In this document: in pieces, positions 47,754 to 56,959 of the stretch
How the letters are laid out: every line of letters begins with the position of its first letter
Numbering within the stretch: the stretch's first letter is position 1
Origin: Malaciobacter marinus
GTDB lineage: Bacteria > Campylobacterota > Campylobacteria > Campylobacterales > Arcobacteraceae
DNA length: 64,000 nucleotides
Direction: 5' to 3'
NCBI RefSeq assembly: GCF_003544855.1
Contig: NZ_CP032101.1
Coordinates: 2,418,001 to 2,482,000, forward strand
Notes under the pieces: model-generated
The model's database searches: none
Told to the model about the DNA's origin: nothing
What the model saw: the letters and a program-made list of their open reading frames with translations, nothing else
Program-made: the position numbers and the translations under genes

Positions 47754-48380
47754 TCAATTTAAGTAGCTTTTAGCCAAAGTAACAACACCACTAATTATAA
47801 ACTGTATTGCTAAAGCTCCTACAATTAAACCCATAAGTTTTGTAATAACATTTTGTCCAGTTTGACCAAGATATCTTTTAATATGAATAGAATTTTTAAA
47901 AATAAAATAGAATATAATAGCATTTAAACAATAAGCAATACTAATAGAAGCTAAATCTATAAAACCATCTGCTTCATGTTTAAAAATAATAATTGTAGAA
48001 AATAGTCCCGTTCCAAATACAATAGGTATTGCAATTGGAATAATTGCTAATTCTTCATTTAATTTATCTTCATCATTTGATTTTACTTTTATATTTCCAC
48101 TTATCATAGAAAGTGCCATAAGTAATAATACTAATCCACCCATTACTTTCAATGAATTTATATCTAATCCAAATACTTTTAATACAAACTCACCAGCAAT
48201 AATAACAACAAAAAAAGAGATAACTATTGTATAAGTTGTTTTATAAGCTACTTTGTTAATCTCGGTTTTTGTTATATTTGGACTTAATATTGATAAAGCA
48301 ACAGCACTAATTCCAATAGGATCCATAATAGCAAAAAAAGTAATTGCTTCTTGCAGAAAATTAGCTAAGTAATCTTCCAC
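47754..48380 (-). CDS. MarC-family (UPF0056) membrane protein
   Basis: This 208-residue protein has about six membrane segments and the MarC-type opening FAIMDPIGISAVALSI (about 16-31). The family was once linked to multiple antibiotic resistance, but the function is not established. It starts on the base after the permease stop, so it is likely the fourth gene of the amino-acid ABC operon. Confidence 0.85.
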   Translation of the reverse strand: MEDYLANFLQEAITFFAIMDPIGISAVALSILSPNITKTEINKVAYKTTYTIVISFFVVIIAGEFVLKVFGLDINSLKVMGGLVLLLMALSMISGNIKVKSNDEDKLNEELAIIPIAIPIVFGTGLFSTIIIFKHEADGFIDLASISIAYCLNAIIFYFIFKNSIHIKRYLGQTGQNVITKLMGLIVGALAIQFIISGVVTLAKSYLN

Positions 48381-49346
48381 TTATGACATCCCACCTTTTG
48401 CATTATATTTCTTTTCTAGTAAATGCCCTAGATAACTTAATGAAAATGTTATACTTAAATAAACTAAAGCAATGACAATCCATGTTTCAAAAGGAGAAAA
48501 TGTATTTGCAACTATTTCTCTTCCAACCTTTGTTAAATCTGTAATTGCAATAACAGAAACTAATGAAGAATCTTTTACAAGTGCTATCATTTCTCCTACA
48601 AGTGTAGGTAAAGCTCTTTTCAAAGCTTGAGGAAAAATAATATGTCTTAAGGCTTGAAAATGAGAAATTCCTAATGAATTTGCAGCTTCAAGTTGGCCTT
48701 TATCTATTGATTGAATTGCACCTCTTAATATTTCAGCCATATATGCACCAAAAAATATACCAAGAGATAATACCCCTGCAACAAATCTATCTAATCCAAA
48801 AATATTCGCAATTATAAAATAAAATAAAAAAATCTGAACTAATAAAGGAGTTCCTCTAACAAGAGTAATATAAACTGTTGCAATATCCCGTAAAAATACA
48901 AAAGTAGATAATTTCATCAATGCAGTTATAATACCTAATAAATATGTCAATATTGCTGCAAAAAAGGATATTTTGATAGTTATCCAAAAGCCTTTTAAAA
49001 CAGGACCAATTTTAGTTGTTGTTCTAGAAGCAATATTATCAAATTCATAAATATCCGCACCAATTTCATATTCAAATGTATAACTACTATCAATATTTAA
49101 AAGGGTTTTCCCATCATCATTTTCTAAGTAGTACTTCCCTTTATCTTCTATCAAAACACCACCAACTGGTGCAGTTACACTTTGAGTTTGTTCATAAACG
49201 AAATACTTTGGAATAGAAGTCCACTTCCACTCATAATTCATATTTGATGCAGCAGTAAATAAAAAATATCCAACTGCCATATAAAACGCTAAAGCAATAA
49301 TATGCCCTAGTGTTTTATTTTGTGCTAAAGACTGTTTTTTACTCAT
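48381..49346 (-). CDS. Polar amino-acid ABC transporter permease
   Basis: This is a 321-residue His/Glu/Gln/Arg-type permease. An N-terminal membrane anchor and a periplasmic loop of about 85 residues precede the permease core (from about residue 112). The coupling segment EAANSLGISHFQALRHIIFPQAL (near 220) is the classical EAA motif. Only one permease gene is present, so a homodimer is likely. It lies between the binding-protein gene and marC on one transcript. Confidence 0.88.
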   Translation of the reverse strand: MSKKQSLAQNKTLGHIIALAFYMAVGYFLFTAASNMNYEWKWTSIPKYFVYEQTQSVTAPVGGVLIEDKGKYYLENDDGKTLLNIDSSYTFEYEIGADIYEFDNIASRTTTKIGPVLKGFWITIKISFFAAILTYLLGIITALMKLSTFVFLRDIATVYITLVRGTPLLVQIFLFYFIIANIFGLDRFVAGVLSLGIFFGAYMAEILRGAIQSIDKGQLEAANSLGISHFQALRHIIFPQALKRALPTLVGEMIALVKDSSLVSVIAITDLTKVGREIVANTFSPFETWIVIALVYLSITFSLSYLGHLLEKKYNAKGGMS

Positions 49347-49349
49347 TAT

Positions 49350-50165
49350 TTACTGAACTCTTTTTAACCAATTTGTATTAACAAACCATTTTTTATATAA
49401 TTTATCATAAGTATCTACTAATTTATCTTCTTTAATTTGTTTCAAGAAGTTATTTAACCAATTAAGAAAATCAGGGTCGCCTTTTTTAATAGCGAATGCT
49501 AAAGGTTCATATGTTAAAGGTTTATCCAAATGAACTAATCTTCCTTTTCCTTTACTAGCCATAAATATTGAGTTATAAGGTTTATCATTTACAAATGCAG
49601 TTGCATTTCCATTTAACACTTCAGAAACAGCTTCTACTTCTGTATCAAAAGTATTTATTTTTGCATTTTTAAAAAATTTTCTAGCAACAATTTCACCTGT
49701 TTGTCCAAGTTTTGCTGTAATTATATATTTTTTATCATCTAATTGTTTTGCATCTTTAATTTCATTTGCAAATTTATTATTTATTAATACAGTTTGACCA
49801 ATTACTAGATATGAATCTGAAAAATTAACTTTTAAGTTTCTTTTTTGAGTTATAGTCATACCAGCAATTATAATATCAAACTTATCAGTTAAAAGTCCTG
49901 CAATAATTCCTCCAAATCCAGTAGGAACTATTTTTAGTTTTACACCCATTTCTCTTGCCATTATTCTTGCAATATCAATATCATAACCAATAAGTCTACC
50001 TTTTTTATCTTTCATTTCAAAAGGCATATATCCAGGGTCTAGCCCTACTCTTAGCTCACCTCTTTGTACAATTTTATTTAGTGTTGAATTTTTCCATAAA
50101 TTCAAATCACCTGCACATAATGTTGAAGTTAAAAAAACTAACATTATTAAAAGTATTTTTTTCAT
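49350..50165 (-). CDS. Polar amino-acid ABC transporter substrate-binding protein
   Basis: This 271-residue protein has a signal peptide (MKKILLIMLVFLTSTLCAG, cleavage near 18) and a class-3 solute-binding domain. LRVGLDPGYMPFEMKDKKG and LIGYDIDIARIMAREMG are signatures, and the GMTITQKR segment normally contacts the ligand amino and carboxyl groups. The side-chain specificity cannot be read directly. It is encoded between the ATPase and the permease of the same importer. Confidence 0.9.
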   Translation of the reverse strand: MKKILLIMLVFLTSTLCAGDLNLWKNSTLNKIVQRGELRVGLDPGYMPFEMKDKKGRLIGYDIDIARIMAREMGVKLKIVPTGFGGIIAGLLTDKFDIIIAGMTITQKRNLKVNFSDSYLVIGQTVLINNKFANEIKDAKQLDDKKYIITAKLGQTGEIVARKFFKNAKINTFDTEVEAVSEVLNGNATAFVNDKPYNSIFMASKGKGRLVHLDKPLTYEPLAFAIKKGDPDFLNWLNNFLKQIKEDKLVDTYDKLYKKWFVNTNWLKRVQ

Positions 50166-50181
50166 TATTTTTCCTTGTGTA

Positions 50182-50925
50182 TTAATGTACTAATATTTCT
50201 TTTAAGAATTTTTTTGCTCTTTGACTTTTTGGGTTATTAAAAAATTCTAAGGGAGTATTTTCTTCTACAATTGCACCATTATCCATAAATACAATTCTAT
50301 CTCCTACTTCTTTAGCAAATCCCATTTCATGAGTAACGCAAACTAATGTATAATTCTCTTTTGCTAAATCTTTCATAACTGAAAGCACATCTCCTATTGT
50401 TTCTGGATCAAGTGCAGATGTAGGTTCATCAAAAAGTATTACTTTTGGCTTCATTGCTAAACTTCGTGCAATTGCAACTCTTTGTTTTTGTCCACCACTT
50501 AAATCAGCTGGATATGCATTTGCTTTATCTTCTAGTTTTACTTTTTTTAAAAGTTCCATTGCTATTTCATGTGCATCTTTTTTTGAAATATTCTTAACTA
50601 GAGTTGGAGCTATTGTGATATTTTCTAAAATTGTTAAATGTGGGAAAAGATTAAAATGTTGGAATACCATTCCAACTTCACTTCTTATAGCTTTTAAATT
50701 TTTTTTACTATTATGAATATGTAAATCATCAACTGTAATTTCACCATCATCAACTTCTTCAAGACCATTAATACATCTAATTAATGTAGATTTACCAGAA
50801 CCACTAGGTCCACAAATAACTACAATTTCACCTTGTTTTACTGAGAAATCTATATCTTTAAGTACATGAAAATCATCAAAATATTTATTGATTTTATTCA
50901 TCTTTATTATTTCATTATTATCCAT
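50182..50925 (-). CDS. Polar amino-acid ABC transporter ATP-binding protein (GlnQ type)
   Basis: This ATPase of 247 residues shows Walker [10 protein letters not shown] near 40, Q-loop [10 protein letters not shown] near 89, signature [16 protein letters not shown] near 141, Walker [15 protein letters not shown] and the H-loop THEMGFA. These are the typical sequences of GlnQ/HisP-type importers. It is the first gene of a four-gene operon (ATPase, binding protein, permease, MarC). The 173-base gap upstream holds the divergent promoters of this operon and the glycosyltransferase. Confidence 0.93.
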   Translation of the reverse strand: MDNNEIIKMNKINKYFDDFHVLKDIDFSVKQGEIVVICGPSGSGKSTLIRCINGLEEVDDGEITVDDLHIHNSKKNLKAIRSEVGMVFQHFNLFPHLTILENITIAPTLVKNISKKDAHEIAMELLKKVKLEDKANAYPADLSGGQKQRVAIARSLAMKPKVILFDEPTSALDPETIGDVLSVMKDLAKENYTLVCVTHEMGFAKEVGDRIVFMDNGAIVEENTPLEFFNNPKSQRAKKFLKEILVH

Positions 50926-51098
50926 TAGCTCTCTTTTTTGAAAAATAGAAGCTATTATTTTACTGTATAGTCATTTAAAGGCAAATTAATAGATAATTTT
51001 TATATGACTAAAAGGATTATTTATCATTTTTAAAAATGCTTCTTTAATGCAACTATTTAGTTATATAATAATTACTTAATTTAAAAAAAGGAAGTCTT

Positions 51099-52211
51099 AT
51101 GAAAAAGTTTCTATATATAACAGATCAAGACGAATATACTGATCATAGTTTTATTGGTGCCTTTTTTGAAAAATATCTAGGTAAATATTTTGATACAAAT
51201 ATTCTTTATTTTTCTGAATTTAAATCAGATTTTGAAAGAAAAGATGAACAAAGATTTATACTACCATTAAAATTAAAAAAAGATTTACTAGATGAGTTAT
51301 CAAAAAATGGTATAGATATAGATTCATATGATTATATTGTAGTAAGAAATGATTTTGACACTTTAAAGCATATATTAAAAAGAAAAATCAAACATAATTA
51401 TAAAGTTGGATTTAGATTATCTTTTTCAAAAAGAATTGTAAAACTACAAGAAGATGAAGTAAGTAATAAAAAAAGTATTTTTGATGTTATAGGAAATAGT
51501 ATAAAAACAATAAGTGAAACAAATCTTATAAATGAAAGTGATATATTTATCCCTACTTCTGAACATATAAAAAAAGAGTTTTTCCCAAACATAAAAATAA
51601 AAACTTTTACAATTCCTCCTGCAATTGATCCAGAAGTTTTACATGAGAATATCCAGCATGTAGAAGATTTCAAAAGATTTTTTTATGCGGGAACACTAGA
51701 TAAACTTAGAGATTTTGAAACAATATTAAAAGCATTTAGCCAAATAAATAGCAATCAATTTAAACTTTCAATCTCTACTAAAGATCCAAAATATGCAGAA
51801 GAAATGCTTTCAAGGTTTCCTAATTTAAAAAACTGCGTAGAAATTTATAATGCAAGAACAAAGAGTGAACTTTTACAACTAATAGCAAAAGCTGACGTAG
51901 GATTATCTATCTTACCTGATATTGCACTATTTAATAGTTCAACACCTGTTAAAATTCTTGATTACTATTCTAGTGGTATTCCTTGTATTATGACAAATAG
52001 TACAAATAATCAAGAGCTATTTAAAAGTGATAATGAAGCTTGGTTTTGTAAATTTGATGAAACATCAATAAAAGAAAAACTTGAAGAGATTATTAGTTTA
52101 TCTAAAGAAGAAGTAGCACAAATAGGAATAAATGGACAAAAAAGATTACTTGAAGTAAGAAACTATGAAAAAATATCTAAAAATTTTGCTTTAGAATTAG
52201 ATTTATTATAA
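51099..52211 (+). CDS. Glycosyltransferase, GT4-like
   Basis: This is a 370-residue GT-B-fold glycosyltransferase. The C-terminal half shows RFFYAGTLDKLRDFETILKAF and a later PVKILDYYSSGIPCIMTNS, which matches the sugar-nucleotide-binding region of the GT4 family. The N-terminal half is less conserved. AAAAGGAAG lies before the start. It is alone on its strand, convergent with the methyltransferase. Donor and acceptor are unknown; a surface polysaccharide role is a guess from the family. Confidence 0.75.
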   Translation: MKKFLYITDQDEYTDHSFIGAFFEKYLGKYFDTNILYFSEFKSDFERKDEQRFILPLKLKKDLLDELSKNGIDIDSYDYIVVRNDFDTLKHILKRKIKHNYKVGFRLSFSKRIVKLQEDEVSNKKSIFDVIGNSIKTISETNLINESDIFIPTSEHIKKEFFPNIKIKTFTIPPAIDPEVLHENIQHVEDFKRFFYAGTLDKLRDFETILKAFSQINSNQFKLSISTKDPKYAEEMLSRFPNLKNCVEIYNARTKSELLQLIAKADVGLSILPDIALFNSSTPVKILDYYSSGIPCIMTNSTNNQELFKSDNEAWFCKFDETSIKEKLEEIISLSKEEVAQIGINGQKRLLEVRNYEKISKNFALELDLL

Positions 52212-52232
52212 GAAGGATTTAATCCTTCTTAT
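52208..52232. terminator. Bidirectional terminator after the glycosyltransferase
   Basis: Inverted arms ATAAGAAGGATT and AATCCTTCTTAT lie around a central T, practically a 9-10 bp stem with an ATTTAAT-type loop. It separates two convergent genes. Confidence 0.7.
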
Positions 52233-53013
52233 TCCACGAAATAAGTGCCCACTGTACATAGTCTTGTTCTTGTTTTTTTGTTAAATCTAATGAATCATAG
52301 TGTTGTTCTAAACGTTTTATCTCTTCGTCGTTTAAAGAATCTAAACTCCAAGAAATAGAATCAACAAACTTCTGTTTTGATTTATAAATAGTATTTCTTC
52401 CCTCACTATCAATAAAGTTAACTTCTGCTTTAATTCCTAGTGAATACAAAATATTTACCACATAAATATAATCAGGTTTTTTTATAATATCTTTGTTTAA
52501 TACATCTAAGATTTCATCACTTACAAAAGAACCACCTTTTTTATATGAAATAACAACTTTTTTATTTGCTTTGTCATTTAATTTTATCAAAGCTTCTTTC
52601 ATATCTTTTACTTCCATTGATCTTGAAGCAATAACTAAATCTGCATTTGGAACATCACTCCAATCATCATACCAAGACTTATTGATTGTTTTAATATTTG
52701 TTATATCATTATTTTTTGCATTTTCATTTAATAGTTCTAACATCTTTGTTGAATAGTCTAAACTATAAACTTTTTTTAATTTTGGTGCTAATTTTAATGA
52801 TAGATTTCCAACTCCACATCCCACATCTAAAACTGTCTCAATTTCTTGTAAGTCTAATCTTTGAATAAATTGTTCATTATATACTGATTTGTGAACTCTT
52901 TGATTCATAGAACTAGCTTTTTCATCCCAAGCCTCTTTTGCTTTTGGTTTAAAAGTTGTAAGCTCTTTTTGTTTTTTATATAACTCATTGAAATCTATAT
53001 CTTCATACTTCAC
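52219..53013 (-). CDS. Class I SAM-dependent methyltransferase
   Basis: This 264-residue protein has SAM-binding motif I VLDVGCGVGNLSLKLAP (near 78), motif II-like VYSLDYSTKMLELL and NADLVIASRSME. About 70 residues precede the core. It follows the BASS transporter gene by nine bases on the same strand, so it may be co-transcribed. The target is unknown. Confidence 0.82.
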   Translation of the reverse strand: MKYEDIDFNELYKKQKELTTFKPKAKEAWDEKASSMNQRVHKSVYNEQFIQRLDLQEIETVLDVGCGVGNLSLKLAPKLKKVYSLDYSTKMLELLNENAKNNDITNIKTINKSWYDDWSDVPNADLVIASRSMEVKDMKEALIKLNDKANKKVVISYKKGGSFVSDEILDVLNKDIIKKPDYIYVVNILYSLGIKAEVNFIDSEGRNTIYKSKQKFVDSISWSLDSLNDEEIKRLEQHYDSLDLTKKQEQDYVQWALISWNKKD

Positions 53014-53022
53014 GAAAAATCC

Positions 53023-53934
53023 TTATTGTGCTTTTTTTGACCAATATCCTGCAATAATTGAACCTGAGATATTATGCCAAATACTAAATATAGCTCCTGG
53101 TAAAGCACTTAATGGTGTAAAGTACTTTGTAGCAAGAGCAACAGCTAAACCTGAGTTTTGCATACCAACTTCAATTGCAACTGTTTTGCATACTTTATGC
53201 TCATATCCTAAAAGTTTTGAAATATAGTATCCTCCAGAAAGTCCAATTAAATTATGTAAAATTATTCCAACAAACATTGAAATTGCAATACTACTTATTC
53301 TTTCTTGATTTAAACCAATTACAATTGCAATTATAAAAATAATAGAACCTATTGATAAAAGTGCAAATAATTCTTCTCTTTTTGCAATATGTTTATGAAA
53401 AAAATGATTTAACACAAGACCTAAAAGTACAGGTAAAAGAACTATCTTCATAGTACTTAAAAGCATGCTAAATACTGGTACAGGTACAGTTTGTCCCACA
53501 TAAAGTAGTGTCAAATATGGAGTTATTACAATTGATAAAAGTGTTGAAACTACTGTCATTGTTATAGATAAAGCTACATCAGCTTTTGCTAAAAAAGCAA
53601 TTACATTTGAAGCTGTTCCACCTGAAACGGCACCAACTAAAATCATTCCTACTAATAACTCTGTAGAAAAATTCAATAACCTTGAAATAACAAAAGCAGC
53701 CAAAGGCATAAGCAAAAACTGTAAAAGTATAGTAATTGCAATTATTTTTGGTTTTGTTAAAACTCTTTTAAAATCCTCAACCTTTAAAGTAATACCCATA
53801 CAAAACATAATAAAAACTAAAAGTGGAATAATCCAACTTTTAAAACCAACTACAGCCTCAGGCTGAAAATATGCAAAAATTGATACTAAAATTGCCCATA
53901 AAGGAAATAATATTGAAATTTTTTTAATCATCAT
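53023..53934 (-). CDS. Bile acid:sodium symporter (BASS)-family transporter
   Basis: This 303-residue protein has about nine to ten membrane helices. MFCMGITLKVEDFKRV near 44, VGAVSGGTASNVIAFLAKADVALS near 100-123 and EVGMQNSGLAVALA near 251 are BASS-family signatures including the sodium-site crossover region. Bacterial members often transport organic anions or pantoate rather than bile acids. Two adjacent ATG codons are possible starts. The substrate is unknown. Confidence 0.85.
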   Translation of the reverse strand: MMIKKISILFPLWAILVSIFAYFQPEAVVGFKSWIIPLLVFIMFCMGITLKVEDFKRVLTKPKIIAITILLQFLLMPLAAFVISRLLNFSTELLVGMILVGAVSGGTASNVIAFLAKADVALSITMTVVSTLLSIVITPYLTLLYVGQTVPVPVFSMLLSTMKIVLLPVLLGLVLNHFFHKHIAKREELFALLSIGSIIFIIAIVIGLNQERISSIAISMFVGIILHNLIGLSGGYYISKLLGYEHKVCKTVAIEVGMQNSGLAVALATKYFTPLSALPGAIFSIWHNISGSIIAGYWSKKAQ

Positions 53935-53996
53935 CTATCCAAATTTTTTCCATATTTTACAAAAAAAGGTTTAAACTTTCTTGTATAATCTTGCTT

Positions 53997-54545
53997 TTAT
54001 TCTTCTTTTATATACTCTTTTACGCTAATTACTTGTGAAAAAATAGTTTTTAATGCTGACATATAAGAGTTATGAACTGTTTTTGCAGGAATTTTCTCAC
54101 CTAAAAACTCTAAATCTTTTGTAGCACAAGCATCACTTAAAACTGTGCATTTATAAGATAAATCAAAAGCTGCTCTTGTTGTAGAATCAATACACATATG
54201 ACTCATCATACCACAAATAACCAACTCTTTTATATCTTTTTTTTCAAGTTCTTCTTGTAGTTTTGTTTTTAAAAAACTATTTGGAAAATTTTTCTTTATT
54301 ACAATCTCACTTGATAAAGGAGCAACATTTTCATGTATATTTACTCCTTTTGTATCACAAACAAAAAAAGTTGCATCTTTTTTTGTATTTATATGTTGAA
54401 TGTGAAAAACTGGTAATTTATTTTTTCTAAAGTGCGTTAAAATCTCTTTTGCTTTTAAACTAGCTTCATTAGAGTTCACTAATGGATTTTTTCCTTTTTC
54501 AAAATAATCATTTTGAATATCTATAATTAATAATGCTTTATTCAT
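53997..54545 (-). CDS. Isochorismatase-family cysteine hydrolase
   Basis: This 182-residue hydrolase has the D-K-C triad: D9 (LLIIDIQNDYF), K85 (IVIKKNFPNSF) and C118 (CGMMSHMCIDST). These residues define the isochorismatase/nicotinamidase/YcaC superfamily. It overlaps the upstream EamA gene by 8 nt, so it belongs to the operon under TetR control. Family hydrolases act on amides or N-carbamoyl compounds; the substrate is unknown. Confidence 0.88.
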   Translation of the reverse strand: MNKALLIIDIQNDYFEKGKNPLVNSNEASLKAKEILTHFRKNKLPVFHIQHINTKKDATFFVCDTKGVNIHENVAPLSSEIVIKKNFPNSFLKTKLQEELEKKDIKELVICGMMSHMCIDSTTRAAFDLSYKCTVLSDACATKDLEFLGEKIPAKTVHNSYMSALKTIFSQVISVKEYIKEE

Positions 54546-55413
54546 AAATTTTCCTTTTATTGATTAAAATTATTCCTATTATTATTGTAATAATTCCTAT
54601 AATTTGATTAGCTTCTATTTTTTCTTCTAATAAGAAAAAAGAAACAACAACTGCACTTACTGGCACTAAATAAAAAATCGATGAAACTTTTGAAATTTCA
54701 CCATTCTTTATCATTACATATAAAAGTGACAAGGCACCAATACTAACCCCCACTGTCATATATAATAAAGCAATAGTAAAATCTAAATTCCAATTAATAT
54801 GACTATCTTCGTAAAGTAAAAATGGTATTACTAAAATAGTTGAACTTAAAGTTTGTATTGTACCACCTGAGTAAAGGTTCATATGAGAACAATACTTTTT
54901 TTGATATAAACTTCCAATACTCAAACCCATTAAAGAAACAAATGACCAAAACAATCCAAGCAAAGTTGTTGAAGAAAAATCAATTTTTGTATATACAACA
55001 AATCCAACCCCAACAAAACCTATAATCAAACCCAAGCAAACTTTTTTATTTACATCTTCATCTAAAAGTTTTAACGCCAAAAAAGTTACTATTATTGGTT
55101 GTAAAGCTATTATTAAGGCATTTGTAGCACCAGAGATTCCATAACTAATAGATAAGAATCCTCCTATTGAAAATATTCCAACTGTCAAACTACCTGCAAA
55201 TGCAATTTGAAAAAACTCTTTTTTTGTTTTTGGAAAAGGTATTTTAAAAACAATAGTAATCAAAAATAATATACAAAAAGCAATAAAAAATCGCAATTCT
55301 AAAAAAGCCATTGCAGATGAATTTTTTAAGCCATATTCACAAAAGATAAAACCACTTCCATATAAAAACATAAAGAAAAATGGCAAAATTGATCTTTTTA
55401 TATAAAAATACAT
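54538..55413 (-). CDS. EamA/DMT-family transporter, copy 2
   Basis: This 291-residue protein has ten predicted membrane helices in two EamA repeats. It is clearly a paralogue of the next gene upstream: both share SSAMAFLELR, LYQKKYCS-MNL-GG-IQT and the C-terminal VSSxFYLxPVxxVxVxxFxL. Drug/metabolite transporters of this family export amino acids or toxic compounds. It starts two bases after its paralogue ends and overlaps the hydrolase gene, so all three are co-transcribed. Confidence 0.85.
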   Translation of the reverse strand: MYFYIKRSILPFFFMFLYGSGFIFCEYGLKNSSAMAFLELRFFIAFCILFLITIVFKIPFPKTKKEFFQIAFAGSLTVGIFSIGGFLSISYGISGATNALIIALQPIIVTFLALKLLDEDVNKKVCLGLIIGFVGVGFVVYTKIDFSSTTLLGLFWSFVSLMGLSIGSLYQKKYCSHMNLYSGGTIQTLSSTILVIPFLLYEDSHINWNLDFTIALLYMTVGVSIGALSLLYVMIKNGEISKVSSIFYLVPVSAVVVSFFLLEEKIEANQIIGIITIIIGIILINKRKIYE

Positions 55414-55415
55414 AA

Positions 55416-56309
55416 TTAAGCTTTCTTTATTACAAGTTTTTTAGAATAATTTTTGTTTATTAATCCCATTGAAATAAGAACAATAATAATTCCTATAAAT
55501 ACATTTGACTCTATTTTATTATCTAAAACAAAATAAGCTACAAGAACTGAAACTACTGGTAATAAATAAAATAATGAAGATACTTTTGATACTTCACCAT
55601 GTCTAATCATATAATATAACAAAGACATAACTCCAATACTAGCAATCACAGACATATAAAATAAAGCAATTATAAATTCTCCATTAAATGAAACCCTTAT
55701 ATCTTCAAAATATAATAAAGGCAATACAACAATTGCAGAAACAAAAGTCTGAATAACTCCACCTGTAATCAAATTCATATTTGAGCAATATTTTTTTTGA
55801 TAAAGACTTCCAAAACTCATACCTAGTAATCCTAATACAGCAAATAAAAAACCAATTAATTCGTTTTTGTTAATTTCACTATCAAATCCCAATACAAGAA
55901 TTACTCCAACTAATCCAAATAATAATCCAAACCATGCTTTAATACTTACAGATTCACCTAAAAATCTCATTGCAAGAAATGAAACAACAATAGGCTGTAA
56001 AGAGATAATCAATAAACAAAAAGCAGGTGATAAGCCATAATCAATTGAATTAAAACATGCAATAGAAAAAACTCCTACAGATAAGATTCCAGCAATACCA
56101 ATATGAAATATTTCGATTAAGCTATTTGGAAATTTTAATTTAAATACAAATACAACAAATAGCAATACAATAAATGCAAATAAATATCTCAACTCTAAAA
56201 AAGCCATACTACTTGCATAAGTTAAACCCATTTGAATAAATACAAAACCAGCACCAGAAAGAGTAATAAAAGCTAGTGGTACTATAAAAGATTTTAATTT
56301 TAAAAACAT
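55416..56309 (-). CDS. EamA/DMT-family transporter, copy 1
   Basis: This 297-residue DMT transporter has ten predicted helices. It is the first gene after the TetR-type operators and its ribosome-binding site (AAGGAG, 56314-56319 read on the minus strand) touches operator 1. It is a tandem duplicate of the gene that follows. A lysine-rich tail ends the protein. Expression is likely repressed by the TetR-family protein encoded upstream. The exported compound is unknown. Confidence 0.85.
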   Translation of the reverse strand: MFLKLKSFIVPLAFITLSGAGFVFIQMGLTYASSMAFLELRYLFAFIVLLFVVFVFKLKFPNSLIEIFHIGIAGILSVGVFSIACFNSIDYGLSPAFCLLIISLQPIVVSFLAMRFLGESVSIKAWFGLLFGLVGVILVLGFDSEINKNELIGFLFAVLGLLGMSFGSLYQKKYCSNMNLITGGVIQTFVSAIVVLPLLYFEDIRVSFNGEFIIALFYMSVIASIGVMSLLYYMIRHGEVSKVSSLFYLLPVVSVLVAYFVLDNKIESNVFIGIIIVLISMGLINKNYSKKLVIKKA

Positions 56310-56317
56310 TTTTCTCC

Positions 56318-56333
56318 TTGACTATTTAGTCAA
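56318..56333. promoter_or_regulatory. TetR-type operator 1
   Basis: TTGACTA-TT-TAGTCAA is a perfect inverted repeat with 7-base arms. It lies over the expected transcript start to ribosome-binding-site region of the EamA gene, about 35 bases from operator 2. Confidence 0.75.
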
Positions 56334-56338
56334 ATAAA

Positions 56339-56368
56339 AGTATAGCAAAGTCTTGACTGATTAGTCAA
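56339..56368 (-). promoter_or_regulatory. Promoter of the EamA-EamA-hydrolase operon
   Basis: Read on the minus strand, TTGACT (-35, 56363-56368) is followed after 18 bases by TATACT (-10, 56339-56344). The -35 box is inside operator 2. Confidence 0.75.
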
Positions 56369-56370
56369 GA
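56351..56370. promoter_or_regulatory. TetR-type operator 2
   Basis: TCTTGACT-N4-AGTCAAGA is a perfect inverted repeat with 8-base arms, sharing the TTGACT/AGTCAA half-sites of operator 1. It covers the -35 box. Confidence 0.78.
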
Positions 56371-56380
56371 TTTTTAAAAT

Positions 56381-56950
56381 TTATTTTTTAAGTGTGTTTA
56401 AAAAAAGTTCTAGTTGAGAAATACAAGTTGTAAAACAACTTGCATCTTGAGACTTCTTTGCAGTGCCTATACACCCTTCAATTGAAGCTACTATATACAT
56501 AGAGAGTGCTTTTGTGTCATTGTGAGAGATTTCATTTTTTGCTATTGCTTTATCTAATACTTTTTCAAAAATATTTTCAAATTTTTTATAAACAATCTCT
56601 AAAGCTACTTTAAAATCCTTGTCAATAGGAGATAATTCTTGCATAAGATTATTTAGTTTACATCCAGATGTAAAATCAAAGTTATCTCTTTTTTTTATCA
56701 TCTGCATCATCTCATCACAGATATTTTCTTCATAATCTAATAATACACAATACTTATCATCAATATAAGCATTTACTTTTTCATTTATAACAGCAAGAGC
56801 TAACTCTTTTTTAGACTTAAAAAAGTGATACATACTTCCTTTGTTCATATTTGCTTTTTTTAAAATCTTATCAACAGAAGTTGCAGAGTAGCCATTATGA
56901 TATATCTCATCAAAGGCTACTGTTAGAAGTTTTTCTCTTGTGGTATTCAT
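56381..56950 (-). CDS. TetR/AcrR-family repressor
   Basis: This 189-residue regulator has an N-terminal TetR helix-turn-helix (about 4-50; AFDEIYHNGYSATSVDKILKKA and KGSMYHFFKSKKELA). The C-terminal ligand domain is of the common type containing several cysteines near the end (DASCFTTCISQ). Two matching palindromes lie directly downstream of its stop, in front of the EamA operon, which is the obvious target. The gene itself follows folA by nine bases and so is probably expressed constitutively with recQ-thyA-folA. Confidence 0.9.
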   Translation of the reverse strand: MNTTREKLLTVAFDEIYHNGYSATSVDKILKKANMNKGSMYHFFKSKKELALAVINEKVNAYIDDKYCVLLDYEENICDEMMQMIKKRDNFDFTSGCKLNNLMQELSPIDKDFKVALEIVYKKFENIFEKVLDKAIAKNEISHNDTKALSMYIVASIEGCIGTAKKSQDASCFTTCISQLELFLNTLKK

Positions 56951-56959
56951 ACTAAATTC

